Shown one piece after another: positions 15,439-25,852 of a stretch of DNA of 63,778 bases. How positions within the stretch are numbered: position 1 is the first letter of the stretch; each line of letters opens with the position of its first letter. This DNA is from Pseudomonas sp. BN411 (GTDB lineage: Bacteria; Pseudomonadota; Gammaproteobacteria; Pseudomonadales; Pseudomonadaceae). The stretch lies in NCBI RefSeq assembly GCF_029871235.1, contig NZ_SSOM01000073.1, positions 596,529-660,306 of the forward strand, read 5' to 3'. The position numbers were made by a program, and so were the translations under genes. The notes under the pieces were generated by a model. It did no database searches, was not told the DNA's origin, and saw nothing but the letters and a program-made list of their open reading frames with translations.

Positions 15439-15969
15439 ATGCGCTATCGACGCGCTTTCGTGCCGGGCGGCACGTTTTTCTTCACGGTCAATCTGGCGGA
15501 TCGCTCGCAGCGGCTGCTGACGGAGCATGTTGATGTTCTGCGCTTCGCCTTTCGGCGAGTGAAGAAGCGGCATCCCTTTGAGATATCGGCCATGGTCGTC
15601 TTGCCTGAGCACCTGCATGCGATTTGGGTGCTGCCGGAAGGTGATGCTGATTTTTCGCTGCGCTGGCGGCAAATCAAAGGGACTTTCTCCCGCCTGCTGC
15701 CCGAGCAAAGCTGGGTGAGTCAGTCGAAACGAGACAGACGGGAACGCACTATCTGGCAGAGGCGTTTCTGGGAGCATCAGATCCGGGATGAGCGGGATTT
15801 CGCCCAGCATGTCAATTACATCCATATCAACCCGGTGAAGCACGGGCATGTTCAGCGCGCCGCGGATTGGCCGTATTCATCCATCCACAAATACATTCGC
15901 GCCGGTGTGATGAGCGCCGATTGGGCGTGCGACCCGGGTGAAGGAACCTTCGGTGAACGCCTTATGTAG
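15439..15969 (+). CDS. rayT: REP-associated tyrosine transposase (RAYT)
   Basis: A 176-residue Y1-type single-strand transposase of the IS200/TnpA_REP group. The metal-binding His-x-His is in LPEHLHAIWVLPEGD near residue 55, and the catalytic Tyr in HVNYIHINPVKHG near 124. The C-terminus has the RAYT pattern DWPYSSIHKYIRAG. RAYTs are single-copy, immobile domesticated transposases thought to move REP/REPIN sequences. The ATG at 15439 has GGGAGG upstream. The gene is flanked by two REPIN-like elements; its TAG stop lies within the downstream one. Confidence 0.93.
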   Translation: MRYRRAFVPGGTFFFTVNLADRSQRLLTEHVDVLRFAFRRVKKRHPFEISAMVVLPEHLHAIWVLPEGDADFSLRWRQIKGTFSRLLPEQSWVSQSKRDRRERTIWQRRFWEHQIRDERDFAQHVNYIHINPVKHGHVQRAADWPYSSIHKYIRAGVMSADWACDPGEGTFGERLM

Positions 15970-16050
15970 GTTGGTCCGAGCTACGCGAGGCCCAACGTGG
16001 CGGCCTCGAAATCTGCTTTGTTGGGCTTCGCTGCGCTCTGACCAACCTAC
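15966..16050. repeat. REPIN-like element downstream of the RAYT gene
   Basis: An 85-bp element, GTAGGTTGGTCCGAG... to ...GCTCTGACCAACCTAC, same length and end sequences as 5919-6003. Its first TAG is the rayT stop codon. It separates rayT from the convergent ureC by 18 bp. Confidence 0.8.
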
Positions 16051-16068
16051 CAGGCCCGCCTGGCCGAC

Positions 16069-17769
<1,701 letters not shown>

Positions 17770-17783
17770 CGTGGATCCTGTCC

Positions 17784-17862
17784 GTAGGATGGGTTAGCCA
17801 CGAAGTGGCGTAACCCATCGTTGTTGGGGTTGATGGGTTTCGCTCCGCTCTACCCATCCTAC
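17784..17862. repeat. Palindromic repeat, GTAGGATGGG family
   Basis: A 79-bp element with GTAGGATGGGTTAGCC and GGGTTTCGCTCCGCTCTACCCATCCTAC ends, filling most of the ureB-ureC gap. It would lie inside the transcript. A relative is at 28559-28644. Confidence 0.75.
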
Positions 17863-17877
17863 GAATTTCGAGGGCTT

Positions 17878-18183
17878 CTACAGCTCGCCCATCACCCGGC
17901 CGGCGAAGCCATACACGCGGCGCAGACCGGCCAGTTCCACCAGCTCAACCTCGCGGCTCTGGCCCGGCTCGAAGCGCACGGCGGTGCCTGCGGGAATGTT
18001 CAGGCGCATGCCGCGTGCGCTGGCGCGGTCGAAGGCGAGCGCGTCGTTGGATTCGAAGAAGTGGTAGTGCGAGCCGACCTGGATCGGGCGGTCGCCGGTG
18101 TTGGCCACGGAGAGGCTCAGGGTGGGGCGGCCGGCGTTGAGTTCGATCTCGCCGTCCTGGATCTGGTATTCGCCGGGGATCAT
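17878..18183 (-). CDS. ureB: Urease beta subunit
   Basis: A 101-residue urease beta subunit that packs on UreC in the (ABC)3 enzyme. It has the conserved [19 protein letters not shown] start, [17 protein letters not shown] and [19 protein letters not shown]. The start lies 4 bases after the stop of the acetyltransferase gene, so the two are coupled. Confidence 0.97.
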   Translation of the reverse strand: MIPGEYQIQDGEIELNAGRPTLSLSVANTGDRPIQVGSHYHFFESNDALAFDRASARGMRLNIPAGTAVRFEPGQSREVELVELAGLRRVYGFAGRVMGEL

Positions 18184-18187
18184 CGCG

Positions 18188-18688
18188 TCACTCCAGGATC
18201 AGTTGCATGAAGGTCAGGTCCAGCCAGCGGCCGAACTTGCGCCCCACCTGGGGCATCTGCCCGGTGGTGACGAAGCCGAGGCGCTCGTGCAGGCGGATGG
18301 AGGCAGTGTTCTCGCTCTCGATGGCGGCGACCATCACGTGCAGGTCGGCCTGGCGCGCGCGCTCGACCAGCGCCTGCATCAACGCGGGGCCGAGGCCCTG
18401 GCCGCGCTGGTCGCCGCGCACGTACACCGAATGCTCCACGGTGTGGCGGAAGCCTTCGATGGTGCGCCAGGTGCCATAGCTGGCGTAGCCGAGCACATCG
18501 CCCGCTGGGTCCACCGCTACCAGCACCGGGAAGCACGCGGCTGTGCGGTCGGCCAACCAGGCGCGGCGGTTGGCCAGGTCCACCAGGGTTTCGTTCCAGA
18601 TCGCCGTGGTGTTCTCCACGGCGTCGTTGTAGATGGCGAGGATGCCGGGCAGGTCGGCATCAATGGCGTCGCGAATGTCGTAAGTCAT
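18188..18688 (-). CDS. GNAT acetyltransferase, phosphinothricin/methionine-sulfoximine type
   Basis: A 166-residue GNAT enzyme with acetyl-CoA motif [19 protein letters not shown] near residue 85-103 and the family pattern [16 protein letters not shown] near the start. Close homologues, including the P. aeruginosa gene at the same place between ureA and ureB, acetylate phosphinothricin-like amino acids and methionine sulfoximine, detoxifying glutamine-synthetase inhibitors. The ATG at 18688 starts the conserved MTYDIRDA; the open frame continues upstream over ureA but is not coding there. Confidence 0.9.
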   Translation of the reverse strand: MTYDIRDAIDADLPGILAIYNDAVENTTAIWNETLVDLANRRAWLADRTAACFPVLVAVDPAGDVLGYASYGTWRTIEGFRHTVEHSVYVRGDQRGQGLGPALMQALVERARQADLHVMVAAIESENTASIRLHERLGFVTTGQMPQVGRKFGRWLDLTFMQLILE

Positions 18689-18696
18689 GGCAGTGG

Positions 18697-18999
18697 TCAC
18701 GCAATGGGCTGGTGGACGGTCACCAGTTTCGTTCCGTCCGGGAAAGTGGCTTCGATCTGGATCTCGGGAATCATCTCCGGCACCCCTTCCATCACCTGAT
18801 CGCGGGAAAGCAGGGTGGTGCCGAAGTGCATCAGCTCGGCCACGGTCTGGCCGTCGCGGGCGCCTTCCAGAAGGGCGGCGGAAATCAACGCCATGGCTTC
18901 GGGGTAGTTGAGCTTGAGGCCACGGGCCAGTCGCCGTTCGGCCACCAGACCGGCGGTGAAGATCAGCAGCTTGTCTTTCTCTCTTGGGGTGAGGTCCAT
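18697..18999 (-). CDS. ureA: Urease gamma subunit
   Basis: The 100-residue gamma subunit: [17 protein letters not shown] start, [25 protein letters not shown], and [27 protein letters not shown] end. The start codon overlaps the ureD stop by one base (TGATG), so translation is coupled. An acetyltransferase gene is inserted between it and ureB. Confidence 0.98.
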   Translation of the reverse strand: MDLTPREKDKLLIFTAGLVAERRLARGLKLNYPEAMALISAALLEGARDGQTVAELMHFGTTLLSRDQVMEGVPEMIPEIQIEATFPDGTKLVTVHQPIA

Positions 19000-19838
19000 C
19001 AGGTACTCCAGATTCTCGGAGGCTTGGCTTCGCGGCCAAGCAAGGCAGGGCGCAACAGGCGCCAGAGGTCGATCAGCCAGGCGCGGGCGTGCAGCGCCTC
19101 GGCGGTGAGGCAGCGGGCCACCAGCAGGCCGGGCAGTTGGGTCAGGTCGCCGCGACCGGCACAGGGGCGTTCACGGCAGCGTTCGAGCAGGTGGGCGTCG
19201 ATTTCACCGGTGACGATCAGGGTCGCGAATACCGGCTGGCCAGCGAGGCCGATGGGGGAATCGAGGAGGCCGTCGTCACCTTCGACACGCTGGCGTTCGT
19301 GCCAGATCAAGGTGCCGTTGCGGCGGATATCCAGATGGGCCTGGAAGTGACCTTCGGCAAAACGCTCGCCGGCAGCGGGTCGGCCGAGGGCGACCATGTC
19401 CCAGTAGAACAGCTGGGCGTCGTCGGCCAGTTCGATGCGGGTGGCCAGTTCGGCGCGGGCACCGGAGTAGACGATGGTTTCCTGCGGCAGCCACTCCAGT
19501 GTGGCTCCGGCTTCGACCTTGAGTTCGACCTCCTGGAACGCCGGGCTGGCGGCGCGATACCACTTGGCCGCGCCGGGGGTGGTGAGCTGCGCCCAGGCGC
19601 CTTCGCCAACGCGTGCGGTCAGGTCGAGACGATCACCACCGGCAATGCCGCCGGGCGGGTGGACAATGATGTGCTGGCACACCTGCGGGCCCTCGGCGTG
19701 CAGGTGTTTCTGCACCCGCAGCGGACCCTTGTGGCGGCGCTGCACGGGCCGTGTAGTGGCGCCATCGAGGGCATAAGCCAGCTCCAGCTCGGCGTGCCAG
19801 CTGGGGGTGAAAAGGGCAGGGTTGGCAGGTGCGTTCAT
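18999..19838 (-). CDS. ureD: Urease accessory protein UreD
   Basis: UreD (UreH) binds apo-urease and recruits UreF/UreG for nickel loading. The 279-residue protein carries the conserved [29 protein letters not shown] and [14 protein letters not shown]. It begins 22 bases after urtE, linking the importer and the enzyme in one transcript. Confidence 0.96.
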   Translation of the reverse strand: MNAPANPALFTPSWHAELELAYALDGATTRPVQRRHKGPLRVQKHLHAEGPQVCQHIIVHPPGGIAGGDRLDLTARVGEGAWAQLTTPGAAKWYRAASPAFQEVELKVEAGATLEWLPQETIVYSGARAELATRIELADDAQLFYWDMVALGRPAAGERFAEGHFQAHLDIRRNGTLIWHERQRVEGDDGLLDSPIGLAGQPVFATLIVTGEIDAHLLERCRERPCAGRGDLTQLPGLLVARCLTAEALHARAWLIDLWRLLRPALLGREAKPPRIWST

Positions 19839-19860
19839 GGCTTCGTTCGTCGTGCTTTCG

Positions 19861-20559
19861 TCAGATGGTCACCAGGCCGCGCACGCCTTCGGCTTCCATG
19901 TTTTCTCCGCGTCCCTGCTGGATGATTTCGCCCCGGCTCATCACCAGGTACTGGTCGGCCAGTTCGGCGGCGAAGTCGTAGAACTGCTCCACCAGCAGGA
20001 TGGCCATGTCGCCGCGTCCGGCGAGCTTCCTGATCACCGCGCCGATCTCCTTGATCACCGAGGGCTGGATGCCTTCGGTGGGCTCGTCGAGGATCAGCAG
20101 GCGCGGCTGGCTGGCCAGGGCGCGGCCGATGGCGAGCTGTTGCTGCTGGCCACCGGAGAGATCACCGCCACGACGATGCTTCATCTCCCGCAGCACGGGG
20201 AAGAGTTCGTAGATGGATTCCGGCACTGCCTTGGCGTCTTTTGCGCTGAAGCGTGACAGTCCCATCAGCAGGTTTTCTTCCACCGTCAGGCGCGGGAAGA
20301 TCTCGCGGCCCTGGGGCACGTAGGCGATGCCAGCATGCACCCGCTGGTGCGGCTTGAAGCCGGTGATGGCGCGGCCTTCCCAGTTCACCGTGCCTTCCTT
20401 CGCCGGGATCAGGCCCATCAGGCATTTGAGCAAGGTGGTCTTGCCCACGCCGTTGCGCCCGAGCAGGCAGGTGACTTCGCCGATCTTCACGTCGAACGAC
20501 AGGCCGCGAAGGATATGGCTGCCGCCGTAGTACTGGTGGAGCTTGTCGACTGTCAGCAT
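19861..20559 (-). CDS. urtE: Urea ABC transporter ATP-binding protein UrtE
   Basis: A 232-residue ATPase of the branched-chain/amide family (LivF type): Walker [10 protein letters not shown] near residue 34, signature [15 protein letters not shown] near 135 and Walker [11 protein letters not shown] near 155. It works with UrtD to power urea uptake through UrtB-UrtC. The gap to urtD is 123 bp and holds a half-repeat. Confidence 0.95.
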   Translation of the reverse strand: MLTVDKLHQYYGGSHILRGLSFDVKIGEVTCLLGRNGVGKTTLLKCLMGLIPAKEGTVNWEGRAITGFKPHQRVHAGIAYVPQGREIFPRLTVEENLLMGLSRFSAKDAKAVPESIYELFPVLREMKHRRGGDLSGGQQQQLAIGRALASQPRLLILDEPTEGIQPSVIKEIGAVIRKLAGRGDMAILLVEQFYDFAAELADQYLVMSRGEIIQQGRGENMEAEGVRGLVTI

Positions 20560-20627
20560 GTGTTGGTTCCCCTTTGGATGGCGCTCCCATGTTCATGTGT
20601 CACCGATGCCGGTTCTGCGAACCGGTT

Positions 20628-20659
20628 GTTGGGCTTCGCTTCGCTCTGCACCAACCTAC
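20628..20659. repeat. Half REP element in the urtD-urtE gap
   Basis: GTTGGGCTTCGCTTCGCTCTGCACCAACCTAC is one arm of the GTAGGTTGG family, without its partner. Confidence 0.65.
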
Positions 20660-20682
20660 GGTGTGTTCAACCGGCAGCCCAT

Positions 20683-21543
20683 TCAGCGGCCGAGGTAGAC
20701 CTCGATCACCTGTTCGTTGGCCTGCACATCGGCGAGGGAGCCTTCGGCCAGCACATGGCCCTGGTGCAGCACGGTGACGTGGTCGGCGATGCTGCCGACA
20801 AAACCCATGTCGTGCTCCACCACCATCAGCGAATGCTGGCCGGCGAGGCCCTTGAACAGCTCGGCGGTGAATTCGGTTTCGGCGTCGGTCATGCCCGCCA
20901 CCGGTTCGTCGAGCAGCAACAACTGCGGGTCCTGCATCAGCAGCATGCCGATTTCCAGGAACTGCTTCTGGCCGTGGGAGAGCAGGCCCGCCGGACGATT
21001 GCGCGAGGCCTCCAGGCGGATCAACGAGAGCACTTCGTCGATGCGGTCCTTCTGCTCGCTGGTGAGCTTCGCGCGTAGGCTGGCCCACACCGATTTATCG
21101 GTCTTCTGCGCCAGCTCCAGGTTCTCGAACACCGAGAGCGCCTCGAACACCGTGGGCTTCTGGAACTTGCGGCCGATACCGGCCTGGGCGATTTCCACTT
21201 CGCTCATGCGGGTGAGGTCGAGGGTTTCGCCGAACCAGGCCTTGCCGGTGTCGGGGCGCGTCTTGCCGGTGATCACGTCCATCAGCGTGGTCTTGCCCGC
21301 GCCGTTGGGGCCGATGATGCAGCGCAGCTCGCCGACCCCGATGTAGAGGTTGAGGTCGCGCAGCGCCTTGAAGCCGTCGAAGCTGACGCTGATGTCTTCC
21401 AGGGTGAGGATGGTGCCGTGGCGTACGTCCAGGCCTTGGCCGGCGACACGGCCGAGGCCCAGTGAGTCGCGGCTGCTGCCGGCATCGCGGTTGGGATCGA
21501 AGGCGGGTTCGAGCATGAGTTCGGGTAGCGGGGCTGCGCGCAT
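20683..21543 (-). CDS. urtD: Urea ABC transporter ATP-binding protein UrtD
   Basis: A 286-residue LivG-type ATPase: Walker A GPNGAGKTT near residue 78, signature LLSHGQKQFLEIGML near 188 and Walker B LLLLDEPVAGMT near 210. About 43 residues precede the ABC fold. The ATG directly abuts the urtC stop (TAAATG), so the two genes are translationally linked. Confidence 0.95.
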   Translation of the reverse strand: MRAAPLPELMLEPAFDPNRDAGSSRDSLGLGRVAGQGLDVRHGTILTLEDISVSFDGFKALRDLNLYIGVGELRCIIGPNGAGKTTLMDVITGKTRPDTGKAWFGETLDLTRMSEVEIAQAGIGRKFQKPTVFEALSVFENLELAQKTDKSVWASLRAKLTSEQKDRIDEVLSLIRLEASRNRPAGLLSHGQKQFLEIGMLLMQDPQLLLLDEPVAGMTDAETEFTAELFKGLAGQHSLMVVEHDMGFVGSIADHVTVLHQGHVLAEGSLADVQANEQVIEVYLGR

Positions 21544-22620
21544 TTACTTGTCTCCCCGTTTGACCAGGCCAATCACACCCTTGGGCAAATAGAGCGTGAC
21601 CAGGATGAACAGGGCGCCGAGGAAGAACAGCCAGTACTCCGGGAAGGCCACGGTGAACCAGCTCTTCATGCCGTTGACCAGGCCCGCGCCCAGCAGCGGG
21701 CCGACCAGCGAACCGCGACCGCCGAGCGCCACCCACACGGCCGCTTCGATGGAGTTGGTGGGCGACATCTCGCTGGGGTTGATGATGCCCACCTGGGGCA
21801 CGTAGAGCGCGCCGGCCAGGCCGCAGAGCACCGCCGACAGCACCCAGATGAACAGCTTGTAACCGCGCGGGTCGTAGCCGCAGAACATCAGCCGGTTCTC
21901 GGCATCGCGCAGCGCCGTGAGCACGCGGCCGAACTTGCTCCGGGCCAGGCGCCAGCCGAGCAGCAGGCTGCCCACCAGCAGCGCCACCGTGGCCAGGAAC
22001 AGCACGGCGCGGGTGCCGGGTGCGGTGACGTCGAAACCGAGGATGCGCTTGAAGTCGGTGAAGCCGTTGTTGCCGCCGAAGCCGGTTTCATTGCGGAAGA
22101 ACAGCAGCATGCCGGCGAAGGTCAGCGCCTGGGTCATGATCGAGAAGTACACGCCCTTGATCCGCGAGCGGAAGGCGAAGAAGCCGAACACCAGCGCCAG
22201 CAGACCGGGGGCCAGCACCACCAGGCACAGGGCCCAGAGGAAGTGCTGGGTGCCAGCCCAGTACCAGGGCAGCTCGGTCCAGGCGAGGAAGCTCATGAAG
22301 GCCGGCAGCCCGTCGCCGGCCGCTTCGCGCATCAGGTACATGCCCATGGCGTAACCGCCCAGGGCGAAGAACAGCCCGTGTCCGAGGGACAGCAGCCCCG
22401 CGTAGCCCCAGACCAGGTCCAGGGCGAGGGCGACGATGGCGTAGCAGAGGATCTTGCCCACCAGCGTCAGGGTGTAGGCCGAGACCTGCAGCGGGTTGTC
22501 CGCCGGCAGCAGGTGCAGCAGCGGCATGGTCAGGAGAATGACGCCGACCACGGCAGCAATCGCCAGGGTCAGTCTGGGGCCGGCTTTCTGGGCGACCGTG
22601 ACTGTGATGGGCTGGTTCAT
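21544..22620 (-). CDS. urtC: Urea ABC transporter permease UrtC
   Basis: A 358-residue LivM-type permease with about ten hydrophobic segments, including GYAGLLSLGHGLFFALGGYA near residue 70 and the cytoplasmic-loop motif LTALRDAENRLMFCGYDP near 235, which contacts the ATPases. It pairs with UrtB as the membrane channel. Confidence 0.95.
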   Translation of the reverse strand: MNQPITVTVAQKAGPRLTLAIAAVVGVILLTMPLLHLLPADNPLQVSAYTLTLVGKILCYAIVALALDLVWGYAGLLSLGHGLFFALGGYAMGMYLMREAAGDGLPAFMSFLAWTELPWYWAGTQHFLWALCLVVLAPGLLALVFGFFAFRSRIKGVYFSIMTQALTFAGMLLFFRNETGFGGNNGFTDFKRILGFDVTAPGTRAVLFLATVALLVGSLLLGWRLARSKFGRVLTALRDAENRLMFCGYDPRGYKLFIWVLSAVLCGLAGALYVPQVGIINPSEMSPTNSIEAAVWVALGGRGSLVGPLLGAGLVNGMKSWFTVAFPEYWLFFLGALFILVTLYLPKGVIGLVKRGDK

Positions 22621-22654
22621 GGGCGATTCTCTCTCGGGCCGGTGAGGGGTCTCT

Positions 22655-22714
22655 GTAGGAGCGAGCTTGCTCGCGAATGGCGGGGCAGAGCTTCGCGAGC
22701 AAGCTCGCTCCTAC
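22655..22714. repeat. Palindromic repeat in the urtB-urtC gap
   Basis: A 60-bp GTAGGAGCGAGCTTGCTCGCGAA...TTCGCGAGCAAGCTCGCTCCTAC element occupying half of the 112-bp gap. Its long arms would fold into a strong mRNA hairpin inside the operon. Confidence 0.8.
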
Positions 22715-22732
22715 GAAAAGCTGGAGTCTTCA

Positions 22733-24301
22733 TCAGTCGATCACCCGTCCTTTCAGGGCGAAGAGACCCTGGGGTCGCTTCTGGATGAAGAGAATGATCA
22801 GCGCGAGGATGAGGATCTTGCCCAGCACGGCACCGATCGAAGGTTCCAGGATCTTGTTCGCCACACCGAGGCCGAAGGCGGCCATGACGCTACCGGCGAG
22901 CTGGCCGACGCCGCCCAGCACCACCACCAGGAACGAGTCGATGATGTAGCCCTGGCCAAGGTCCGGGCCGACGTTGCCGATCTGCGACAGGGCGACGCCG
23001 CCCAGGCCAGCGATGCCGGAGCCAAGGCCGAAGGCAAGCATGTCCACACGGCCGGTGGGCACGCCGCAGCAGGCGGCCATGTTGCGGTTCTGGGTGACGG
23101 CGCGGACGTTGAGGCCCAGGCGGGTCTTGTTCAGCAGCAGCCAGGTCAGGACCACTACGAACAGGGCGAAGCCGATGATCACGATGCGGTTGTAGGGCAG
23201 CACCAGGTTGGGCAGCACCTGCATCCCCCCGGAGAGCCAGGCGGGGTTGGCCACTTCGACGTTCTGCGCACCGAAGATCACCCGCACCAGCTGGATCAGG
23301 ATCAGGCTGATGCCCCAGGTGGCCAGCAGGGTTTCCAGCGGACGGCCGTAGAGATGGCGGATCACCGTGCGCTCCAGCGCCATGCCCACCAGGGCCGTGA
23401 CGAAGAAGGCCACCGGCAGCGCCACCAGCGGGTAGAGGGCGAGCATCTCCGGCGCCAATCGCTGGAAGCCGAGCTGCACCATGTAGGTGGTGTAGGCGCC
23501 GAGCATCAGCATCTCGCCGTGGGCCATGTTGATCACGCCGAGCAGGCCGAAAGTGATCGCCAGGCCGAGGGCTGCCAGCAGCAGGATGGAGCCGAGGGAC
23601 AGGCCGCTGAAGGCCTGGCCAAGCAACTCGCCCACCAGCAGCCGGCGCTTGACCTGGGCCAGGCTGGTTTCGGCAGCGGTGCGTACCGCTGCGTCGGTTT
23701 CCACGGCCGGATCGAGCAGCGCTTCGAGGCGGGTACGCGCCAGTGGGTCGCCGGTTTCGCCGAGCAGGCGCACGGCATTGAGGCGGATGGCCGGATCGGG
23801 GTCGACCAGTTGCAGGTTGGCCAGGGCGAGGCTGATGGCGTCGCGCACGCCGGTATCTTCCTCCGCGACCATGCGCTGGTTGAGCAGCGGCAATTGCGCC
23901 GGCTTGGCGCTCTTCTGCAATTGCCGGGCGGCTTCCAGGCGTGCGGCGGGTTCGGCGGCGAGCAACTGGTGGCTGGCCTGGGCGGTGATCAGAAGGCCGC
24001 GCAGGCGATTGTTCAGGCGCAGCTTTTTCGGTGCACCGGCGGGGGATGCATCACCTTCGGCGGCAATGAAGGTGCCGTCCTGTTCGATGAAGGCGAGCTT
24101 GCTGTCGATGGCGAAGCGGCCTTGTTGCAGGGCGTCCAGCAGCGGCTGGCGCGCGGCGTCGGGCTCGGTGGCCCAGTGTTCCAGCAGCTTCGCCTGTTGC
24201 GCCGGGTTGGCGGCGGCGAAGTCGTTGGCGTCGCCGGCCAGGGCTTCCAGAGGGAGCAGCAGGGCCAGGGCGAGGATGAGTTGGGAGAGGGCAGATGGCA
24301 T
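22733..24301 (-). CDS. urtB: Urea ABC transporter permease UrtB
   Basis: A 522-residue protein. The signal peptide (about 1-22) and a periplasmic, HEAT-like region (about 25-220) with PDPAIRLNAVRLLGETGDP precede a LivH-type permease (about 225-520) with NMAHGEMLMLGAYTTYM and TQNRNMAACCGVPTGRVD. The long extension is typical of UrtB and distinguishes it from LivH. The ATG at 24301 has AGGA 7 bases upstream; an in-frame ATG 18 bases earlier lacks a site. Confidence 0.93.
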   Translation of the reverse strand: MPSALSQLILALALLLPLEALAGDANDFAAANPAQQAKLLEHWATEPDAARQPLLDALQQGRFAIDSKLAFIEQDGTFIAAEGDASPAGAPKKLRLNNRLRGLLITAQASHQLLAAEPAARLEAARQLQKSAKPAQLPLLNQRMVAEEDTGVRDAISLALANLQLVDPDPAIRLNAVRLLGETGDPLARTRLEALLDPAVETDAAVRTAAETSLAQVKRRLLVGELLGQAFSGLSLGSILLLAALGLAITFGLLGVINMAHGEMLMLGAYTTYMVQLGFQRLAPEMLALYPLVALPVAFFVTALVGMALERTVIRHLYGRPLETLLATWGISLILIQLVRVIFGAQNVEVANPAWLSGGMQVLPNLVLPYNRIVIIGFALFVVVLTWLLLNKTRLGLNVRAVTQNRNMAACCGVPTGRVDMLAFGLGSGIAGLGGVALSQIGNVGPDLGQGYIIDSFLVVVLGGVGQLAGSVMAAFGLGVANKILEPSIGAVLGKILILALIILFIQKRPQGLFALKGRVID

Positions 24302-24352
24302 TCGATGGTCCTGGTTCATAGCGCGGAAAGAGGACTGTGCCGGCTGACACAT

Positions 24353-24476
24353 CCCTCACCCCCGGCCCCTCTCCCAGGGGGAGAGGGGTGACGTCGTACC
24401 GGGCGCCGTGCTTCCCCGAGGACTCCGAACAGTTCCCCTCTCCCTCCGGGAGAGGGGCTAGGGGTGAGGGGAGTCA
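24353..24476. repeat. Paired palindromic CCCCTCTCCC repeats between urtA and urtB
   Basis: Two inverted-arm copies (CCCCTCTCCCAGGGGGAGAGGGG near 24366 and CCCCTCTCCCTCCGGGAGAGGGG near 24437) face each other across about 45 bp, with outer TCACCCC / GGGGTGAGGG ends. They fill the urtA-urtB gap. Confidence 0.7.
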
Positions 24477-24500
24477 GGGGCAGCACGGTTCTCCGGAAGC

Positions 24501-25766
24501 TCAGTTCGTCTTCACCGCGTAATCCGGCTTCTTGTCATTGCCTGGAATGAAGGGGCTCCACGGCTGGGCGCGCAGGGGGCCTTCGGTCTGCCAGACCACG
24601 GAGAACTGACCGTCTTCCTGGATCTCGCCGATCATCACCGGCTTGTGCAGGTGGTGGTTGGTCTTGTCCATGGTCAGGGTGTAGCCGGACGGCGCGGCGA
24701 AGGACTGGCCGGCCAGGGCTTCGCGGACCTTGTTCACATCGGTGGTGCCGGCTTTCTCCACGGCCTGGGCCCACATGTGGATGCCGACGTAAGTGGCTTC
24801 CATCGGGTCGTTGGTCACTGCGGTCTGGTAGTTGGGCAGGTTCTTGGCCTTGGCGTAGGCCTTCCACTGCTCGACGAACTTGCCGTTGACGGGGTTATCC
24901 ACAGACTCGAAGTAGTTCCAGGCGGCCAGGTGGCCCACCAGCGGCTTGGTGTCGATGCCGCGCAGTTCTTCCTCGCCCACCGAGAAGGCCACCACTGGCA
25001 CGTCGGTGGCCTCCAGGCCCTGGTTGGCCAGTTCCTTGTAGAAGGGCACGTTGGAGTCGCCGTTGACGGTGGAGATCACCGCGGTCTTGCCGCCGGCGGA
25101 GAACTTCTTGATGTTGGCGACGATGGTTTGGTAGTCGCTGTGGCCGAAGGGGGTGTAGACCTCTTCGATGTCCTTGTCGGCGATGCCTTTGCTGTGCAGG
25201 AAGCTGCGCAGGATCTTGTTGGTGGTGCGCGGGTAGACGTAGTCGGTGCCCATCAGGAAGAAGCGCTTGGCGCTGCCGCCGTCTTCGCTCATCAGGTATT
25301 CCACCGCCGGGATGGCCTGCTGGTTCGGTGCGGCGCCGGTGTAGAAGACGTTGGGCGAGAGTTCTTCACCCTCGTATTGCACCGGGTAGAACAGCAGGCC
25401 GTTCAGCTCCTCGAACACCGGCAGCACGGACTTGCGCGATACCGAGGTCCAGCAACCGAAGACCACATCCACCTTGTCCTTGGTCAGCAGCTGGCGGGCC
25501 TTTTCGGCGAACAGCGGCCAGTTGGACGCCGGGTCCACCACCACCGGTTCGAGCTGCTTGCCGTTCACGCCGCCCTTGGCGTTGATCTCGTCGATGGTCA
25601 TCAGCGCCATGTCTTTCAGCGACGTCTCGGAGATCGCCATGGTGCCGGAGAGGGAGTGCAGGATGCCGACCTTGATGGTCTCGGCCGCCTGGAGAGTCCA
25701 GGACATGCCCATGGCGGCGATGGATGCGGAAAGGGTGAAGGCCTTGATCAGGCTGCGACGTTGCAT
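24501..25766 (-). CDS. urtA: Urea ABC transporter substrate-binding protein
   Basis: The periplasmic urea-binding protein, 421 residues. A twin-arginine-like signal MQRRSLIKAFTLSASIAAMG precedes the mature start near AAETIKVGILHSLSG. The Peripla_BP_5 fold has VVFGCWTSVSRKSVLPVFEE and FSVGEEELRGI, typical of the amide/urea branch. The ATG at 25766 has GGAG 8 bases upstream. It is the first urt gene, 86 bp after the GntR gene, with no sigma-54 site visible in that gap. Confidence 0.94.
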   Translation of the reverse strand: MQRRSLIKAFTLSASIAAMGMSWTLQAAETIKVGILHSLSGTMAISETSLKDMALMTIDEINAKGGVNGKQLEPVVVDPASNWPLFAEKARQLLTKDKVDVVFGCWTSVSRKSVLPVFEELNGLLFYPVQYEGEELSPNVFYTGAAPNQQAIPAVEYLMSEDGGSAKRFFLMGTDYVYPRTTNKILRSFLHSKGIADKDIEEVYTPFGHSDYQTIVANIKKFSAGGKTAVISTVNGDSNVPFYKELANQGLEATDVPVVAFSVGEEELRGIDTKPLVGHLAAWNYFESVDNPVNGKFVEQWKAYAKAKNLPNYQTAVTNDPMEATYVGIHMWAQAVEKAGTTDVNKVREALAGQSFAAPSGYTLTMDKTNHHLHKPVMIGEIQEDGQFSVVWQTEGPLRAQPWSPFIPGNDKKPDYAVKTN

Positions 25767-25781
25767 GGGTCGATCTCCGTT

Positions 25782-25791
25782 CTTATCCAAG
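25782..25791 (-). promoter_or_regulatory. Possible GntR operator before urtA
   Basis: On the minus strand AACTTGGATAAG lies 16 bases before the urtA ATG. It shares the ten bases AACTTGGATA with the site at the allophanate hydrolase start (28392-28403). The gene between them encodes a GntR regulator. Confidence 0.45.
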
Positions 25792-25852
25792 TTTTCGAAT
25801 AACTGCGTTGTTCTGCGTTCTTGTCAGGGCAGTTTTCAAAGGGGCTTCCTCG

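Noticed and set aside
22655-22714. Insertion sequence ends
   Set aside because: The inverted arms have no transposase between them, recur in many intergenic sites and are short, which fits REP-type elements, not an IS.
25767-25852. Sigma-54 promoter directly before urtA
   Set aside because: I looked for TGGCA-N6-TTGC on the minus strand in this gap and found none; urtA is more likely read from the promoter before atzF or from a weak local promoter.
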